From Streptomyces sp. NRRL F-5126 (GTDB taxonomy: Bacteria; Actinomycetota; Actinomycetes; Streptomycetales; Streptomycetaceae): a stretch of DNA of 64,000 bases. Positions 1 to 8,728 of this stretch are shown piece by piece (the first letter of the stretch is position 1; each line of letters opens with the position of its first letter). A program made the position numbers and the translations under genes. Below the pieces are notes generated by a model. That model did no database searches and had not been told where the DNA came from. It saw nothing but the letters and a program-made list of their open reading frames with translations. The stretch is taken from positions 1-64,000 of the forward strand of contig NZ_JOFZ01000004.1 of NCBI RefSeq assembly GCF_000721265.1, in the 5' to 3' direction.

Positions 1-47
1 ATGGTACTGCAGGGGGGACCCTGTGGGAGAGTAGGACGCCGCCGAAC
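1..47 (+). rRNA. rrf: 5S ribosomal RNA, 3' end (partial)
   Basis: The first bases match the conserved 3' half of actinobacterial 5S rRNA, including the GGACCCTGTGGGAGAGTAGG core and the GCCGCCGAAC end. The 5' part lies outside the window, so an rRNA operon ends here. A strong intrinsic terminator follows about 20 bases later. The exact 3' end is uncertain by a few bases. Confidence 0.9.
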
Positions 48-68
48 AATACGTTGCAGGACCGGGGA

Positions 69-96
69 GGCCCGCACCATCTGGTGCGGGCCTTTT
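69..96 (+). terminator. Rho-independent terminator of the rRNA operon
   Basis: A perfect 10-bp stem (GGCCCGCACC / GGTGCGGGCC) with the tetraloop ATCT is followed at once by four T residues. It lies just after the 5S rRNA end and before the first protein gene. Confidence 0.9.
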
Positions 97-199
97 CGCG
101 TTCTCGGCGAGGGCCGGCCCACCCCGGTCGCCCAGGGCGTTCACCCGTACAGGTAGGGTCAGGAGGCATCGTCGGCTCATTCGCACAGGAGGCCCCCGG

Positions 200-808
200 G
201 TGGAGGTCCAGGAGACCCGTGTCCAGACGAACCGGGTACTCACCATCCCCAACATCCTCTCCATGGCCCGCCTGGTCGGCGTGCCGGTGTTCCTGTGGCT
301 GATCCTGCGCCCCGAGTTCGGGCAGTCCAAGGCCGACGGCTGGGCGCTGCTCGTGCTGGCGTTCAGCGGCATCAGCGACTACCTCGACGGCAAGCTCGCC
401 CGGCGCTGGAACCAGATCAGCAGCCTCGGGCGGCTCCTCGACCCCGCCGCCGACCGGCTGTACATCCTTTCCACCCTCGTCGGACTCACCTGGCGCGAGA
501 TCCTGCCCCTGTGGCTCACAGCCGTCCTATTGGCGCGGGAGCTCATGCTCCTCGTCATGGTGGGCATTCTCCGCAGGCACGGCTATCCGCCTCCCCAGGT
601 GAACTTCCTCGGCAAGGCGGCTACCTTCAACCTGATGTACGCGTTCCCGCTACTGCTGCTCAGTGACGGAAGCGGGTGGCTCGCGTCACTCGCCGAAGTT
701 TTCGGATGGGCGTTCGCAGGATGGGGTACAACCCTGTACTGGTGGGCAGGGATCCTCTATGTGGTTCAGGTCCGCCGGCTTGTCAGCGCCGACGCTGTGA
801 CTGATTGA
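200..808 (+). CDS. CDP-alcohol phosphatidyltransferase family membrane protein
   Basis: A 202-residue integral membrane enzyme predicted to transfer a phosphoalcohol from a CDP-linked donor in phospholipid synthesis. The family signature DG-x2-AR-x8-G-x3-D-x3-D is complete: Asp60, Asp63, Gly64, Ala67, Arg68, Gly77, Asp81 and Asp85 bind metal and the CDP group. Hydrophobic segments surround it. GTG at 200 is chosen because AGGAGG (187-192) lies 7 bases upstream. It resembles PgsA-like actinobacterial proteins, but the acceptor alcohol cannot be read from sequence. It lies upstream of the GDP-mannose pyrophosphorylase gene, separated by 108 bases with an inverted repeat. Confidence 0.88.
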   Translation: MEVQETRVQTNRVLTIPNILSMARLVGVPVFLWLILRPEFGQSKADGWALLVLAFSGISDYLDGKLARRWNQISSLGRLLDPAADRLYILSTLVGLTWREILPLWLTAVLLARELMLLVMVGILRRHGYPPPQVNFLGKAATFNLMYAFPLLLLSDGSGWLASLAEVFGWAFAGWGTTLYWWAGILYVVQVRRLVSADAVTD

Positions 809-819
809 CCCGTCGTCGT

Positions 820-839
820 GCCTTGCAGCGTTGCAAGGC
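820..839. repeat. Perfect 8-bp inverted repeat upstream of the pyrophosphorylase gene
   Basis: GCCTTGCA and TGCAAGGC flank the four bases GCGT. It lies 11 bases after the phosphatidyltransferase stop and about 80 bases before the next start. It could be a regulator site or a weak hairpin. No T-run follows, so a classical terminator is less likely. Confidence 0.5.
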
Positions 840-916
840 CGCTTGCCTGGTCTCAGGTCTTTCTGTCAGGACGGGTGTGGTCGGCGAGACCGTCTCTTGA
901 GGAGGACGCTTCCGAC

Positions 917-3412
917 ATGAAGGCCGTCGTAATGGCCGGTGGTGAAGGTACTCGGCTTCGCCCCATGACCTCCAGCATGCCCAAGCCGCTCCTGCCGGTG
1001 GTGAACCGGCCGATCATGGAGCACGTGCTGAGGTTGCTCAAGCGCCATGGATTGACCGAGACCGTGGTGACCGTGCAGTTCCTGGCTTCGCTCGTCCGGA
1101 ATTATTTCGGCGACGGCGAGGAACTCGGCATGGAACTCACCTATGCCAATGAGGAAAAGCCGCTCGGCACGGCCGGAAGCGTCAAGAACGCGGAAGAGGC
1201 ACTCAAGGACGACGCGTTCCTGGTGATCTCGGGCGACGCCCTCACTGATTTCGACCTCACGGACCTCATCGAGTTCCACAAAGAGAAGGGCGCTCTCGTC
1301 ACGGTGTGCCTGACGCGTGTGCCGAATCCGCTGGAATTCGGCATCACCATCGTGGACGAAGAGGGCAAGGTCGAGCGTTTTCTGGAAAAGCCCACCTGGG
1401 GTCAGGTCTTCTCCGACACCGTGAACACCGGGATCTACGTCATGGAGCCCGAGGTCTTCGACTACGTCGAGGCCGACGCGTCCGTCGACTGGTCGGGCGA
1501 CGTCTTCCCGCAGCTGATGAAGGAGGGCAAGCCGGTCTACGGCTACATCGCCGAGGGCTACTGGGAGGACGTCGGCACCCACGAGAGCTACCAGAAGGCC
1601 CAGGCCGACGTGCTCGAGGGCAAGGTCGACGTGGAGATCGACGGCTTCGAGATCTCGCCCGGCGTCTGGATGGCCGAGGGCGCCGAGGTGCACCCCGACG
1701 CGGTGCTGCGCGGTCCGCTGTACATCGGCGACTACGCGAAGGTCGAAGCGGACGTCGAGATGCGCGAGCACACGGTGATCGGCTCCAATGTGGTCGTGAA
1801 GGAAGGCGCCTTCCTGCACAGGACGGTCATCCACGACAACGTCTACCTCGGCACCCACTGCAACCTGCGCGGCTGCGTCATCGGCAAGAACACCGACGTG
1901 ATGCGGGCAGCCAGGATCGAGGACGGCGCTGTCATCGGGGACGAGTGCCTGGTCGGCGAGGAGTCGATCATCCAGGGCAACGTCCGCGTCTACCCGTTCA
2001 AGACGGTCGAGGCGGGCGCGTTCGTCAACACGTCGGTGATCTGGGAGTCCCGAGGACAGGCGAACCTGTTCGGCGCGCGCGGCGTCTCCGGGATCCTGAA
2101 CGTCGAGATCACCCCCGAGCTCGCCGTACGGCTCGCCGGCGCGTACGCCACGACGCTGAAGAAGGGCTCCACCGTCACGACGGCGCGTGACCACTCCCGT
2201 GGCGCCCGTGCGCTCAAGCGCGCCGTCATCTCGTCCCTGCAGTCGAGCGCCATCGACGTGCGCGACCTGGAGAACGTGCCGCTGCCCGTGGCGCGCCAGC
2301 AGACCGCGCGCGGCAGCGCGGGCGGCATCATGATCCGTACCACGCCCGGCGTGCCCGACTCCGTGGACATCATGTTCTTCGACGAGCGCGGCTCCGACCT
2401 CTCGCAGGCAGGGCAGCGCAAGCTCGACCGCGTCTACGCGCGCCAGGAGTACCGCAGGGCGTTCCCCGGCGAGATCGGCGACCTGCAGTTCCCGTCGAGC
2501 GTGTACGACTCGTACACGGGCGCGCTGCTGCGCAGCGTGGACACGGACGGAATCGCCGAGGCCAACCTGAAGGTCGTGGTCGACGCCTCGAACGGCAGCG
2601 CGGGTCTCGTCCTGCCCAGCCTGCTCGGCAGGCTCGGGGTGGACTCGCTGACGATCAACCCGGGGCTCGACGAGTCCCGGCCGACGGAGACGCCCGAGTC
2701 ACGCAGGTCGGGGCTCGTGCGGCTCGGGGAGATCGTGTCCTCGGCGCGTGCGGCCTTCGGCGTGCGGTTCGACCCGGTGGGCGAGCGGCTTTCGCTCGTC
2801 GACGAGCGCGGCCGCATCGTCGAGGACGACAGGGCGCTGCTCGTCCTGCTCGACCTGGTGGCCGCCGAGCGGCGCAGCGGGCGCGTGGCGCTGCCCGTCA
2901 CGACGACGCGCATCGCCGAGCAGGTGGCCGCCTACCACGGGACCCAGGTGGAGTGGACGACGACGTCGCCCGACGACCTGACGCGCGTCGGCCGCGAGGA
3001 GACCACCATCTTCGGTGGCGACGGACGCGGCGCGTTCCTCGTACCGGAGTTCAGCAGCGTGCTGGACGCCTCGGCGGCGTTCGTGCGCCTGATCGGCCTG
3101 GTCGCCCGTACGCAGCTCACGCTCAGCCAGATCGACGCCCGCATTCCGCGGGCGCACGTGCTGCGCCGCGACCTCGCGACGCCGTGGGCCGTCAAGGGCC
3201 TTGTGATGCGTACGGTCGTGGAGGCCGCGGGTGACCGGCAGGTCGACACCACGGACGGGGTGCGCGTGGTCGAGGCCGACGGGCGCTGGGTGATGGTGCT
3301 GCCCGACCCGGCGGAGGCCGTGACGCATCTGTGGGCCGAGGGTCCGGACGACGCCTCGGCGCAGGCGCTGCTCGACGAGTGGTCGACGATCGTGGACGGC
3401 GCCGGGCACTGA
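917..3412 (+). CDS. Mannose-1-phosphate guanylyltransferase with C-terminal phosphomannomutase-like domain
   Basis: An 831-residue protein predicted to make GDP-mannose, the donor for polyprenyl-phosphate-mannose and protein O-mannosylation. Residues 1-235 are a nucleotidyltransferase with the signature [11 protein letters not shown] (8-18) and the metal-binding stretch SGDALTDFD. Residues 250-360 are left-handed beta-helix hexapeptide repeats. Residues 380-831 resemble phosphomannomutase, but the phosphoserine loop is replaced (MIRTTPGV near 472), the metal loop lacks its DxDxD aspartates (DPVGER near 617) and the sugar loop is altered (GGDGRG near 699). That half is probably catalytically dead. 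ATG at 917 follows GAGGAGG. An upstream in-frame ATG at 818 lacks a ribosome site. Confidence 0.9.
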   Translation: MKAVVMAGGEGTRLRPMTSSMPKPLLPVVNRPIMEHVLRLLKRHGLTETVVTVQFLASLVRNYFGDGEELGMELTYANEEKPLGTAGSVKNAEEALKDDAFLVISGDALTDFDLTDLIEFHKEKGALVTVCLTRVPNPLEFGITIVDEEGKVERFLEKPTWGQVFSDTVNTGIYVMEPEVFDYVEADASVDWSGDVFPQLMKEGKPVYGYIAEGYWEDVGTHESYQKAQADVLEGKVDVEIDGFEISPGVWMAEGAEVHPDAVLRGPLYIGDYAKVEADVEMREHTVIGSNVVVKEGAFLHRTVIHDNVYLGTHCNLRGCVIGKNTDVMRAARIEDGAVIGDECLVGEESIIQGNVRVYPFKTVEAGAFVNTSVIWESRGQANLFGARGVSGILNVEITPELAVRLAGAYATTLKKGSTVTTARDHSRGARALKRAVISSLQSSAIDVRDLENVPLPVARQQTARGSAGGIMIRTTPGVPDSVDIMFFDERGSDLSQAGQRKLDRVYARQEYRRAFPGEIGDLQFPSSVYDSYTGALLRSVDTDGIAEANLKVVVDASNGSAGLVLPSLLGRLGVDSLTINPGLDESRPTETPESRRSGLVRLGEIVSSARAAFGVRFDPVGERLSLVDERGRIVEDDRALLVLLDLVAAERRSGRVALPVTTTRIAEQVAAYHGTQVEWTTTSPDDLTRVGREETTIFGGDGRGAFLVPEFSSVLDASAAFVRLIGLVARTQLTLSQIDARIPRAHVLRRDLATPWAVKGLVMRTVVEAAGDRQVDTTDGVRVVEADGRWVMVLPDPAEAVTHLWAEGPDDASAQALLDEWSTIVDGAGH

Positions 3413-3515
3413 CCCGCCCGCCCGCAGGCGGTTGCCGGGCGGCTCCGGACCATGTGAGCGCACGTCGTCCGGGGCCGTTCGGTGGAGACCGTCACGACGT
3501 GCGACGATGTGCGGC

Positions 3516-4424
3516 ATGCCGCAGCAGTCCCCCACACGGAGCAGCGCCGCGGGGCGTGCACGCCCCGACGCGTCCATGTCGCTGCTGACCAACGTGATGG
3601 ACCACGCCCTGGACGACGGGTACGCCGAGGCGTCCGCCCGCAGGACGTCAGGGGCAGGCGGCCTGCCGCGCGGCGTGCGGGGCAGGCTGTGGCTCGGGGC
3701 CGGGCTGGTACTTGCCGCGCTCGTGGTGACGCTCGGGGCGGCACAGGCGCACCATGCGGCGCCCGTCGTGGCCAAGGAGCGGCAGGAGCTGATCGACCGG
3801 GTCGGCAGCGAGACGGCCCACGCGGACGACCTGGAGCACGATGTCGACGGCCTGCGCCGGGACGTCGCCCACCGCCAGCAGGCGGCGCTGCGCCAACCCG
3901 GGGGAGGCCGTACCCCGTTGGTCTCCGTGCTGGCGGGCGCCACCGATGTGCGCGGACCCGGCGTGAAGCTCGTCGTGGACGACGCGAAGGACACCGAGAC
4001 CGGCGGCGGCGCGAACCCGCGGGAGAACGCGGACTTCTCCGACACGGGGCGGGTGCGCGACCGCGACATGCAGCGCGTCGTCAACGGGCTGTGGGCGGCG
4101 GGCGCGGAGGCCGTCTGCGTCAACGGCCAGCGGCTCACGGCGCTTTCGGCCATCCGCGCGGCGGGTGACGCCATACTGGTCGACAACAGGCCGCTGGCGC
4201 CGCCCTACACGGTGCTCGCCGTGGGGGACGGCAGGAAGCTGGCGGCGAGGTTCAAGGGCGGCGCCGACGGCGCGTATCTGGACACGCTCAAGAGCGACTT
4301 CGGTATCCGGGTGTCCCTGTCCACGCAGGACGACGTGCGGCTACCGGCCGCGCCGAGCCTGGTGCTGCGCGCTGCCAGGCCGCTCGGGACCGCAACAGGG
4401 AAGACAGAAGAGGGCACATCGTGA
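3516..4424 (+). CDS. DUF881 family membrane-anchored protein
   Basis: About 302 residues with a basic cytoplasmic N-terminus, one transmembrane helix near residues 55-80 and an extracytoplasmic coiled coil followed by the DUF881 domain. The family's VNGQRLTALSAIR and PYTVLAVGD stretches are visible. Its role is unknown. DUF881 proteins recur beside Sbp and cell-division or cell-wall genes in Gram-positives. ATG at 3516 (MPQQS) fits my memory of homologues; ATG at 3507 is an alternative, and neither has a strong ribosome site. The stop overlaps the next start by 4 bases (GTGA), so translation is probably coupled. Confidence 0.82.
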   Translation: MPQQSPTRSSAAGRARPDASMSLLTNVMDHALDDGYAEASARRTSGAGGLPRGVRGRLWLGAGLVLAALVVTLGAAQAHHAAPVVAKERQELIDRVGSETAHADDLEHDVDGLRRDVAHRQQAALRQPGGGRTPLVSVLAGATDVRGPGVKLVVDDAKDTETGGGANPRENADFSDTGRVRDRDMQRVVNGLWAAGAEAVCVNGQRLTALSAIRAAGDAILVDNRPLAPPYTVLAVGDGRKLAARFKGGADGAYLDTLKSDFGIRVSLSTQDDVRLPAAPSLVLRAARPLGTATGKTEEGTS

Positions 4425-4753
4425 TCGCCGTACTTGGCCTCGTCGTCGGAGTCGTGGTCGGGCTGTTCGTCAGGCCCGAGGTTCCCGCGGTGGTCGAGCC
4501 GTACCTGCCCATCGCCGTCGTCGCCGCGCTCGACGCGGTCTTCGGCGGTCTGCGCGCCATGCTCGACGGAATCTTCGTCGACAAGGTCTTCGTCGTGTCG
4601 TTCCTGTCGAACGTCGTGGTGGCCGCGCTCATCGTGTTCCTCGGCGACAAGCTCGGCGTGGGTGCCCAGCTGTCCACCGGTGTCGTCGTGGTCCTCGGCA
4701 TCAGGATCTTCTCCAACGCCGCGGCGATCCGCCGGCACATCTTCCGGGCGTGA
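4421..4753 (+). CDS. sbp: Small basic protein (DUF1290, Sbp family)
   Basis: A 110-residue membrane protein with about three hydrophobic segments. The conserved core includes RPEVP, PYLPIAVVAALDAVFGGLRA and NAAAIRRHIF. It is the streptomycete counterpart of the small basic protein that sits beside DUF881 and ftsZ-linked genes in Bacillus-like genomes. Its function is undefined, but a link to the division or envelope machinery is often proposed. The GTG start at 4421 overlaps the preceding stop by 4 bases, and the next DUF881 gene starts 5 bases after this stop, making a tight three-gene unit. Confidence 0.88.
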   Translation: MIAVLGLVVGVVVGLFVRPEVPAVVEPYLPIAVVAALDAVFGGLRAMLDGIFVDKVFVVSFLSNVVVAALIVFLGDKLGVGAQLSTGVVVVLGIRIFSNAAAIRRHIFRA

Positions 4754-4758
4754 CGCCG

Positions 4759-5568
4759 ATGAGTGCGCCTCACATCCCCGAAGGACCTGACTCCCCGCGG
4801 CCTGACGCCCGGAGGGGCGCCGAGGCGGGTACGGACGGCAGGCCGCGCCTCACCGGACGGCAGCGGCTGGCGGCGGGCCTCTGGCCGCCGCGCGTCACCC
4901 GTGCCCAACTGACGGTCGCCGTTCTGCTCTTCGTGCTGGGCCTCGGACTGGCCGTCCAGGTCAGGTCGCACAGCGACAACAGCGCGCTGCGCGGGGCACG
5001 CCAGGAGGATCTTGTCCGTATCCTCGATGAACTGGACAACCGAACCCAGCGTCTTGAGGACGAGAAGCAGGATCTCGTGGACCAGCGCACGGGACTGGAG
5101 AACAGCTCCGACCGGGCGGAGGAGGCCCGCAAGCAGACACGTGAGAAGGAGCAGCAGTTGGGCATCCTCGCAGGGACCACGGGAGCGCAGGGGCCCGGCA
5201 TCACGCTCACGGTGAGCGACCCGCACCACGCGGTGGGTTCCGACATGCTGCTCGACGCCGTGCAGGAACTGCGCGCTGCGGGCGCGGAGGCCATCGAGGT
5301 CAACGGCGTGCGCGTGGTCGCGGATACGGATTTCACCGGAACGGGAGGCAGTATTCAGGTGGACGGCAAGGCGGTGTCGTCGCCGTACCGCTTCACGGCG
5401 ATCGGCCGGCCGCAGGACCTGAAGCCGGCGCTCGGCATCCCAGGCGGCGTGGTGCAGACGCTGGAGAAGGAGCAGGCCACGGCCACGGTGACCGGCTCGG
5501 ACCAGGTCGTCGTGGACGCCTTGCGACCGGCGAAGCGGCCTGACTACGCTCGGTCGTCCTCCCGGTGA
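4759..5568 (+). CDS. DUF881 family membrane-anchored protein (second copy)
   Basis: A 269-residue paralogue of the DUF881 protein upstream of sbp. It has a proline-rich and basic cytoplasmic N-terminus, one transmembrane helix near 50-70 (TVAVLLFVLGLGLAV), a strongly charged coiled coil near 85-130 and a DUF881 domain to the C-terminus with VNGVRVVADT and PYRFTAIG. The single-pass anchor plus coiled coil suggests an extracytoplasmic scaffold rather than an enzyme. It follows sbp by 5 bases. Function unknown. Confidence 0.85.
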   Translation: MSAPHIPEGPDSPRPDARRGAEAGTDGRPRLTGRQRLAAGLWPPRVTRAQLTVAVLLFVLGLGLAVQVRSHSDNSALRGARQEDLVRILDELDNRTQRLEDEKQDLVDQRTGLENSSDRAEEARKQTREKEQQLGILAGTTGAQGPGITLTVSDPHHAVGSDMLLDAVQELRAAGAEAIEVNGVRVVADTDFTGTGGSIQVDGKAVSSPYRFTAIGRPQDLKPALGIPGGVVQTLEKEQATATVTGSDQVVVDALRPAKRPDYARSSSR

Positions 5569-5758
5569 GCCGCGAGTGCATGTGGGAGGTTCGCTACGGG
5601 CAGGAGGTTGCGGGGGGTCGACGCATGATGAGCGCGATGTGTGGTGGAAACTGTTCGTTGTGTACGGACGCTGTCAAGATGTCCGGGTCGGCAGGCATGT
5701 TCAGTGATATGTCGTCCTGCCCCACGGGCGGGTCTGTTTCGGTCAAGGGGAATCGCCC

Positions 5759-6604
5759 GTGAAGTTGTTTGCGAAGTTGTTCGGCAGGAGCTCCCGCGAA
5801 GAGGGCGGCAACGCCCGCCATCGCGCGGCGCGGCAGGCGCAGGGCGAGGGCGAGGAGCGGGGCGGTGACCGCCCGCTCTTCCGCGACCAGGTGGGCGGTC
5901 AGGAGCGGGGCGCGGACGGCGGCCACGGCGCGTCGCCGGTTGACCCCGCTGGGCAAGGGCGCATAGGTTTCGGGGAACCGTCAACCTCAAGTACGGGTGG
6001 AGACTTTCCCACCGCCTCGTTCGCGACCGACCCACGGGCGGGGCAGCCACGGCAGGAGGACCCCGCCATGTCGGCCCTGGTTTGTTCGAGATGCGGCCAC
6101 CGCAACGCCGAATCCAGCAGGTTCTGCTCCAACTGCGGCGCACCGCTGCGGGCCGGCGCTCCGGCCGAGCGCGCCGCGGAGACGACGTCCACCATCTCCA
6201 TCTCCGGACTTGAGGCCTACGATCCGGAGTCCACGGGCCAGACGCAGCTGCCCACGCTGAGCCCGGAGGCGCAGGCCGCCGTCGAGGCGCTGCCGTTCGG
6301 TTCGGCGCTGCTCATCGTGCGCCGCGGACCCAACTCGGGCAGCCGCTTCCTGCTGGACGGCGAGTTGACGACGGCGGGGCGCCACCCGCAGAGCGACATC
6401 TTCCTGGACGACGTGACGGTGTCGCGCCGGCACGTGGAATTCCGCAGAGGGGCGGACGGCCTGTTCACCGTCTCCGACGTGGGCAGCCTCAACGGCACCT
6501 ACGTCAACCGTGAGCGGATCGACTCGGTCCTGCTGGCGACCGGCGACGAGGTCCAGATCGGCAAGTACCGGCTGGTCTTCTACGCGAGCCAGCGGGGCGC
6601 GTGA
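5759..6604 (+). CDS. Zinc-ribbon and FHA domain protein
   Basis: A 281-residue cytoplasmic protein. Residues 1-105 are polar and low in complexity. A four-cysteine zinc ribbon (CSRCG and CSNCG, about 111-130) follows, and a C-terminal forkhead-associated domain at about 190-275 has the canonical GRHPQSD, SRRHVEF and LNGTYVN motifs that bind phosphothreonine. It is probably a Ser/Thr-kinase signalling adaptor related to GarA and Odhl-type proteins, though GarA lacks the long N-terminal extension. GTG at 5759 (MKLFAKLFG) is supported by AAGGGGA upstream. An internal ATG at 6068 (MSALVC) is a possible shorter start. The stop overlaps the next open frame, suggesting an operon. Confidence 0.85.
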   Translation: MKLFAKLFGRSSREEGGNARHRAARQAQGEGEERGGDRPLFRDQVGGQERGADGGHGASPVDPAGQGRIGFGEPSTSSTGGDFPTASFATDPRAGQPRQEDPAMSALVCSRCGHRNAESSRFCSNCGAPLRAGAPAERAAETTSTISISGLEAYDPESTGQTQLPTLSPEAQAAVEALPFGSALLIVRRGPNSGSRFLLDGELTTAGRHPQSDIFLDDVTVSRRHVEFRRGADGLFTVSDVGSLNGTYVNRERIDSVLLATGDEVQIGKYRLVFYASQRGA

Positions 6605-6618
6605 CCCGGAGAGGGGCC

Positions 6619-7365
6619 ATGCCGCCCACACCTGAGGGCGGTGCCGGCCACGGCACCGCCCGTGCGGGGGAGCAGGTCGTCAGCATCGGGGCCGTGCTGG
6701 GGAGGCTGCGTGACGAGTTCCCCGAGGTCACCATCTCGAAGATCCGCTTCCTCGAGGCGGAGGGCCTTGTGGAGCCGCGCAGGACGCCGTCCGGCTACCG
6801 CAAGTTCTCCCCGGGCGACGTGGAGCGTCTCGCGCTGGTGCTGCGCATGCAGCGCGACCACTACCTGCCGCTGAAGGTCATCAAGGAGCACCTGGAGGCG
6901 CTGGGCCGCGGCGAGCGGGTGGCGCTGCCGGGTCCCCAGCGCGACCGCGACGGCGACTGGCCGGCGCCCCCGGCGGCGGCCGTCGAGGAGCCGACGGCGG
7001 CTCGTGTCGGGCGCGCCGAGCTGCTGGCCGCGCTGGGTGTGGCGGAGCGCGAACTCGCCGAGTGGGAGTCGTACGGCCTGGTGGCCGCGGGTCCTGACGG
7101 CGCCTACGACGCGGACTCCGTGTCCGTGGCCAGGCTGGTGGCGGATCTCGGACGCTTCGGGCTCGAACCGCGCCACCTGCGGGTCATGAAAGCGGCCGCT
7201 GAGCGCGAGGCCGGGCTCGTCGAGCAGGTGGTCGCGCCGCTGCGCAGGCACCGCAATCCGCAGACCAGGGCCCATGCGGAGGCCACGACGCGGGAGCTGG
7301 CGGGGCTGTCGGTCCGGCTCCACGCGGCACTGGTCAAGACGGCGCTGAGCGGACGGTCGCACTGA
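6619..7365 (+). CDS. MerR family regulator, FtsR-like
   Basis: A 248-residue DNA-binding protein. The N-terminal winged helix (about 20-90) reads VSIGAVLGRLRDEFPEVTISKIRFLEAEG in segments, typical of the FtsR branch of MerR regulators, one member of which controls ftsZ in Corynebacterium. Residues after 130 form a second helical module that may sense or dimerise. No cysteine cluster of the metal-sensing type is present. ATG at 6619 follows GGAGAGG; an in-frame GTG at 6601 overlapping the FHA stop is the alternative. Its location next to FHA and bifunctional-nuclease genes is conserved in actinobacteria as I recall. Confidence 0.85.
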   Translation: MPPTPEGGAGHGTARAGEQVVSIGAVLGRLRDEFPEVTISKIRFLEAEGLVEPRRTPSGYRKFSPGDVERLALVLRMQRDHYLPLKVIKEHLEALGRGERVALPGPQRDRDGDWPAPPAAAVEEPTAARVGRAELLAALGVAERELAEWESYGLVAAGPDGAYDADSVSVARLVADLGRFGLEPRHLRVMKAAAEREAGLVEQVVAPLRRHRNPQTRAHAEATTRELAGLSVRLHAALVKTALSGRSH

Positions 7366-7406
7366 TCCGGCCGGTGCCCGACTACCCAAACCTGCCGGGC
7401 ACGTCC

Positions 7407-7421
7407 TAGGGTTGCTGTGTG
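7407..7421 (+). promoter_or_regulatory. Possible -10 element for a leaderless transcript
   Basis: TAGGGT at 7407-7412 lies 6 bases before the GTG start at 7419, the spacing expected when transcription begins at the start codon. No ribosome site lies upstream of that GTG. No good -35 hexamer is visible, so this is a weak call. Confidence 0.4.
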
Positions 7422-7892
7422 AACGAGCTCGACGTTGTGGGTGTCCGGGTGGAAATGCCCTCCAACCAGCCGATCGTGCTCCTGCGCGAAGTGGGAGGCG
7501 ACCGCTACCTCCCCATCTGGATCGGACCTGGGGAGGCGACCGCCATTGCCTTCGCCCAGCAGGGCATGGCGCCGGCGAGACCGCTGACGCACGACCTGTT
7601 CAAGGATGTCCTCGAAGCGGTGGGCCAGGAGCTCACGGAAGTGCGCATCACGGACCTCCGCGAGGGCGTGTTCTACGCGGAGCTGGTCTTCGCCAGCGGG
7701 GTCGAGGTGAGCGCGCGGCCGTCCGACGCCATAGCGCTGGCCCTGCGCACGGGGACGCCGATCTACGGCAGCGACGGCGTGCTGGACGACGCCGGTATCG
7801 CGATCCCCGACGAGCAGGAGGACGAGGTGGAGAAGTTCCGCGAGTTCCTCGACCAGATCTCGCCGGAGGACTTCGGGACCAACAGCCAGTGA
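7419..7892 (+). CDS. Bifunctional nuclease (BFN/DUF151) family protein
   Basis: A 157-residue protein covering the whole DUF151 domain. The motifs LPIWIGPGEATAIAF and SARPSDAIALALRTGTPIY match the family, some plant members of which have DNase and RNase activity. In bacteria the role is not well established. An acidic C-terminal tail (EQEDEVEKF) follows. It starts at GTG 7419 with no Shine-Dalgarno sequence and a TAGGGT box just upstream, so a leaderless mRNA is likely. Confidence 0.85.
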   Translation: MNELDVVGVRVEMPSNQPIVLLREVGGDRYLPIWIGPGEATAIAFAQQGMAPARPLTHDLFKDVLEAVGQELTEVRITDLREGVFYAELVFASGVEVSARPSDAIALALRTGTPIYGSDGVLDDAGIAIPDEQEDEVEKFREFLDQISPEDFGTNSQ

Positions 7893-7981
7893 GGCCGCCG
7901 GGGGCGGGATCGGCGCCGCTCCACGGCCCGTCCACACCCGGGCAAATCCACGACCTTTCCCTGTTTCTGGGCACGCTAAAC

Positions 7982-7994
7982 CACCCTCAGGGTG
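7982..7994. promoter_or_regulatory. Palindrome CACCCTCAGGGTG upstream of a MerR gene
   Basis: A perfect palindrome with a single central base. A shorter relative, CACCCCGGGTG, lies 51 bases downstream inside the promoter spacer of the MerR gene. The shared CACCC/GGGTG half-sites suggest the same protein binds both. Confidence 0.45.
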
Positions 7995-8026
7995 ATTATC
8001 ACTCGGCGTGGCGAGTGCGGCGATCG

Positions 8027-8055
8027 TTGACGCACCCCGGGTGACTGCCTACCTT
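8027..8055 (+). promoter_or_regulatory. Promoter of the MerR gene with a dyad in the spacer
   Basis: TTGACG (8027-8032) and TACCTT (8050-8055) are 17 bases apart, close to the vegetative sigma consensus. The dyad CACCC-C-GGGTG (8033-8043) fills the first part of the spacer, the usual location of MerR-family operators. The GTG start is 31 bases downstream. Autoregulation is inferred. Confidence 0.62.
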
Positions 8056-8085
8056 CGTGAAGGCAGGTCAAGGACGGAGGTCGGC

Positions 8086-8652
8086 GTGAGAAGCAGCGGC
8101 GACGGTACGGCGGTCAGCCCGTACCGGCTTCACGGCAGTTCGGTCGGCCCCACCCACGAGGGTGTCGGCTACCGGGGACCGACGGCCTGCGCGGCGGCGG
8201 GGATCACCTACCGCCAGCTGGACTACTGGGCGCGCACCGGGCTCGTGGAGCCGAGCGTCAGGCCCGCTTACGGCTCCGGTACGCAGCGGCTCTACAGCTT
8301 CCGCGACGTCGTCGTGCTGAAGATCGTCAAGCGGTTCCTCGACACGGGCGTGGCCCTGCAGAACATCCGTGCCGCGGTACAGCACCTGAGGGACCGCGGC
8401 TTCCAGGACCTCGACCGCATGACCCTCATGTGCGACGGCGCGACCGTCCACGAGTGCACGTCGCCCGACGAGGTCGTCTCGCTGCTCCAGTGCGGCCAGG
8501 GCGTCTTCGGCATCGCGGTCGGCGTGGTGTGGCGTGACGTCGAGTGCGCGCTCTCCCAGCTCCACGGAGAGCGGATCGACACCGGCGAGACGCTCGTCGG
8601 CAACAACCCCGCCGACGAACTCGCGCGGCGCCGCCGCGACCGGGCGGTCTGA
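8086..8652 (+). CDS. MerR family transcriptional regulator
   Basis: A 188-residue regulator. A short polar N-terminus precedes a winged-helix domain (about 25-100) with the stretches YRQLDYWARTGLVEPS and RLYSFRDVVVLKIVKRFLDTG. The C-terminal half holds helices and a small domain containing CDGATVHECTSPDEVVSLL, typical of the actinobacterial MerR proteins next to BFN genes. GTG at 8086 has GGAGG 5 bases upstream and lies just after a consensus promoter; an upstream ATG at 8008 lies before that promoter and is rejected. The effector is unknown. Confidence 0.85.
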   Translation: MRSSGDGTAVSPYRLHGSSVGPTHEGVGYRGPTACAAAGITYRQLDYWARTGLVEPSVRPAYGSGTQRLYSFRDVVVLKIVKRFLDTGVALQNIRAAVQHLRDRGFQDLDRMTLMCDGATVHECTSPDEVVSLLQCGQGVFGIAVGVVWRDVECALSQLHGERIDTGETLVGNNPADELARRRRDRAV

Positions 8653-8728
8653 GCCGTAGCCGTAGCGGCCGCGGAGTCTGCGGCCTGCGAAGGCGCGACT
8701 GTCAGACCCTTGCGGCAGCATCGAGGAC

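Noticed and set aside
866..2194. 442-codon antisense frame opposite the GDP-mannose pyrophosphorylase
   Set aside because: Its sequence is a reverse shadow of a clearly recognised enzyme, and it has no family motif.
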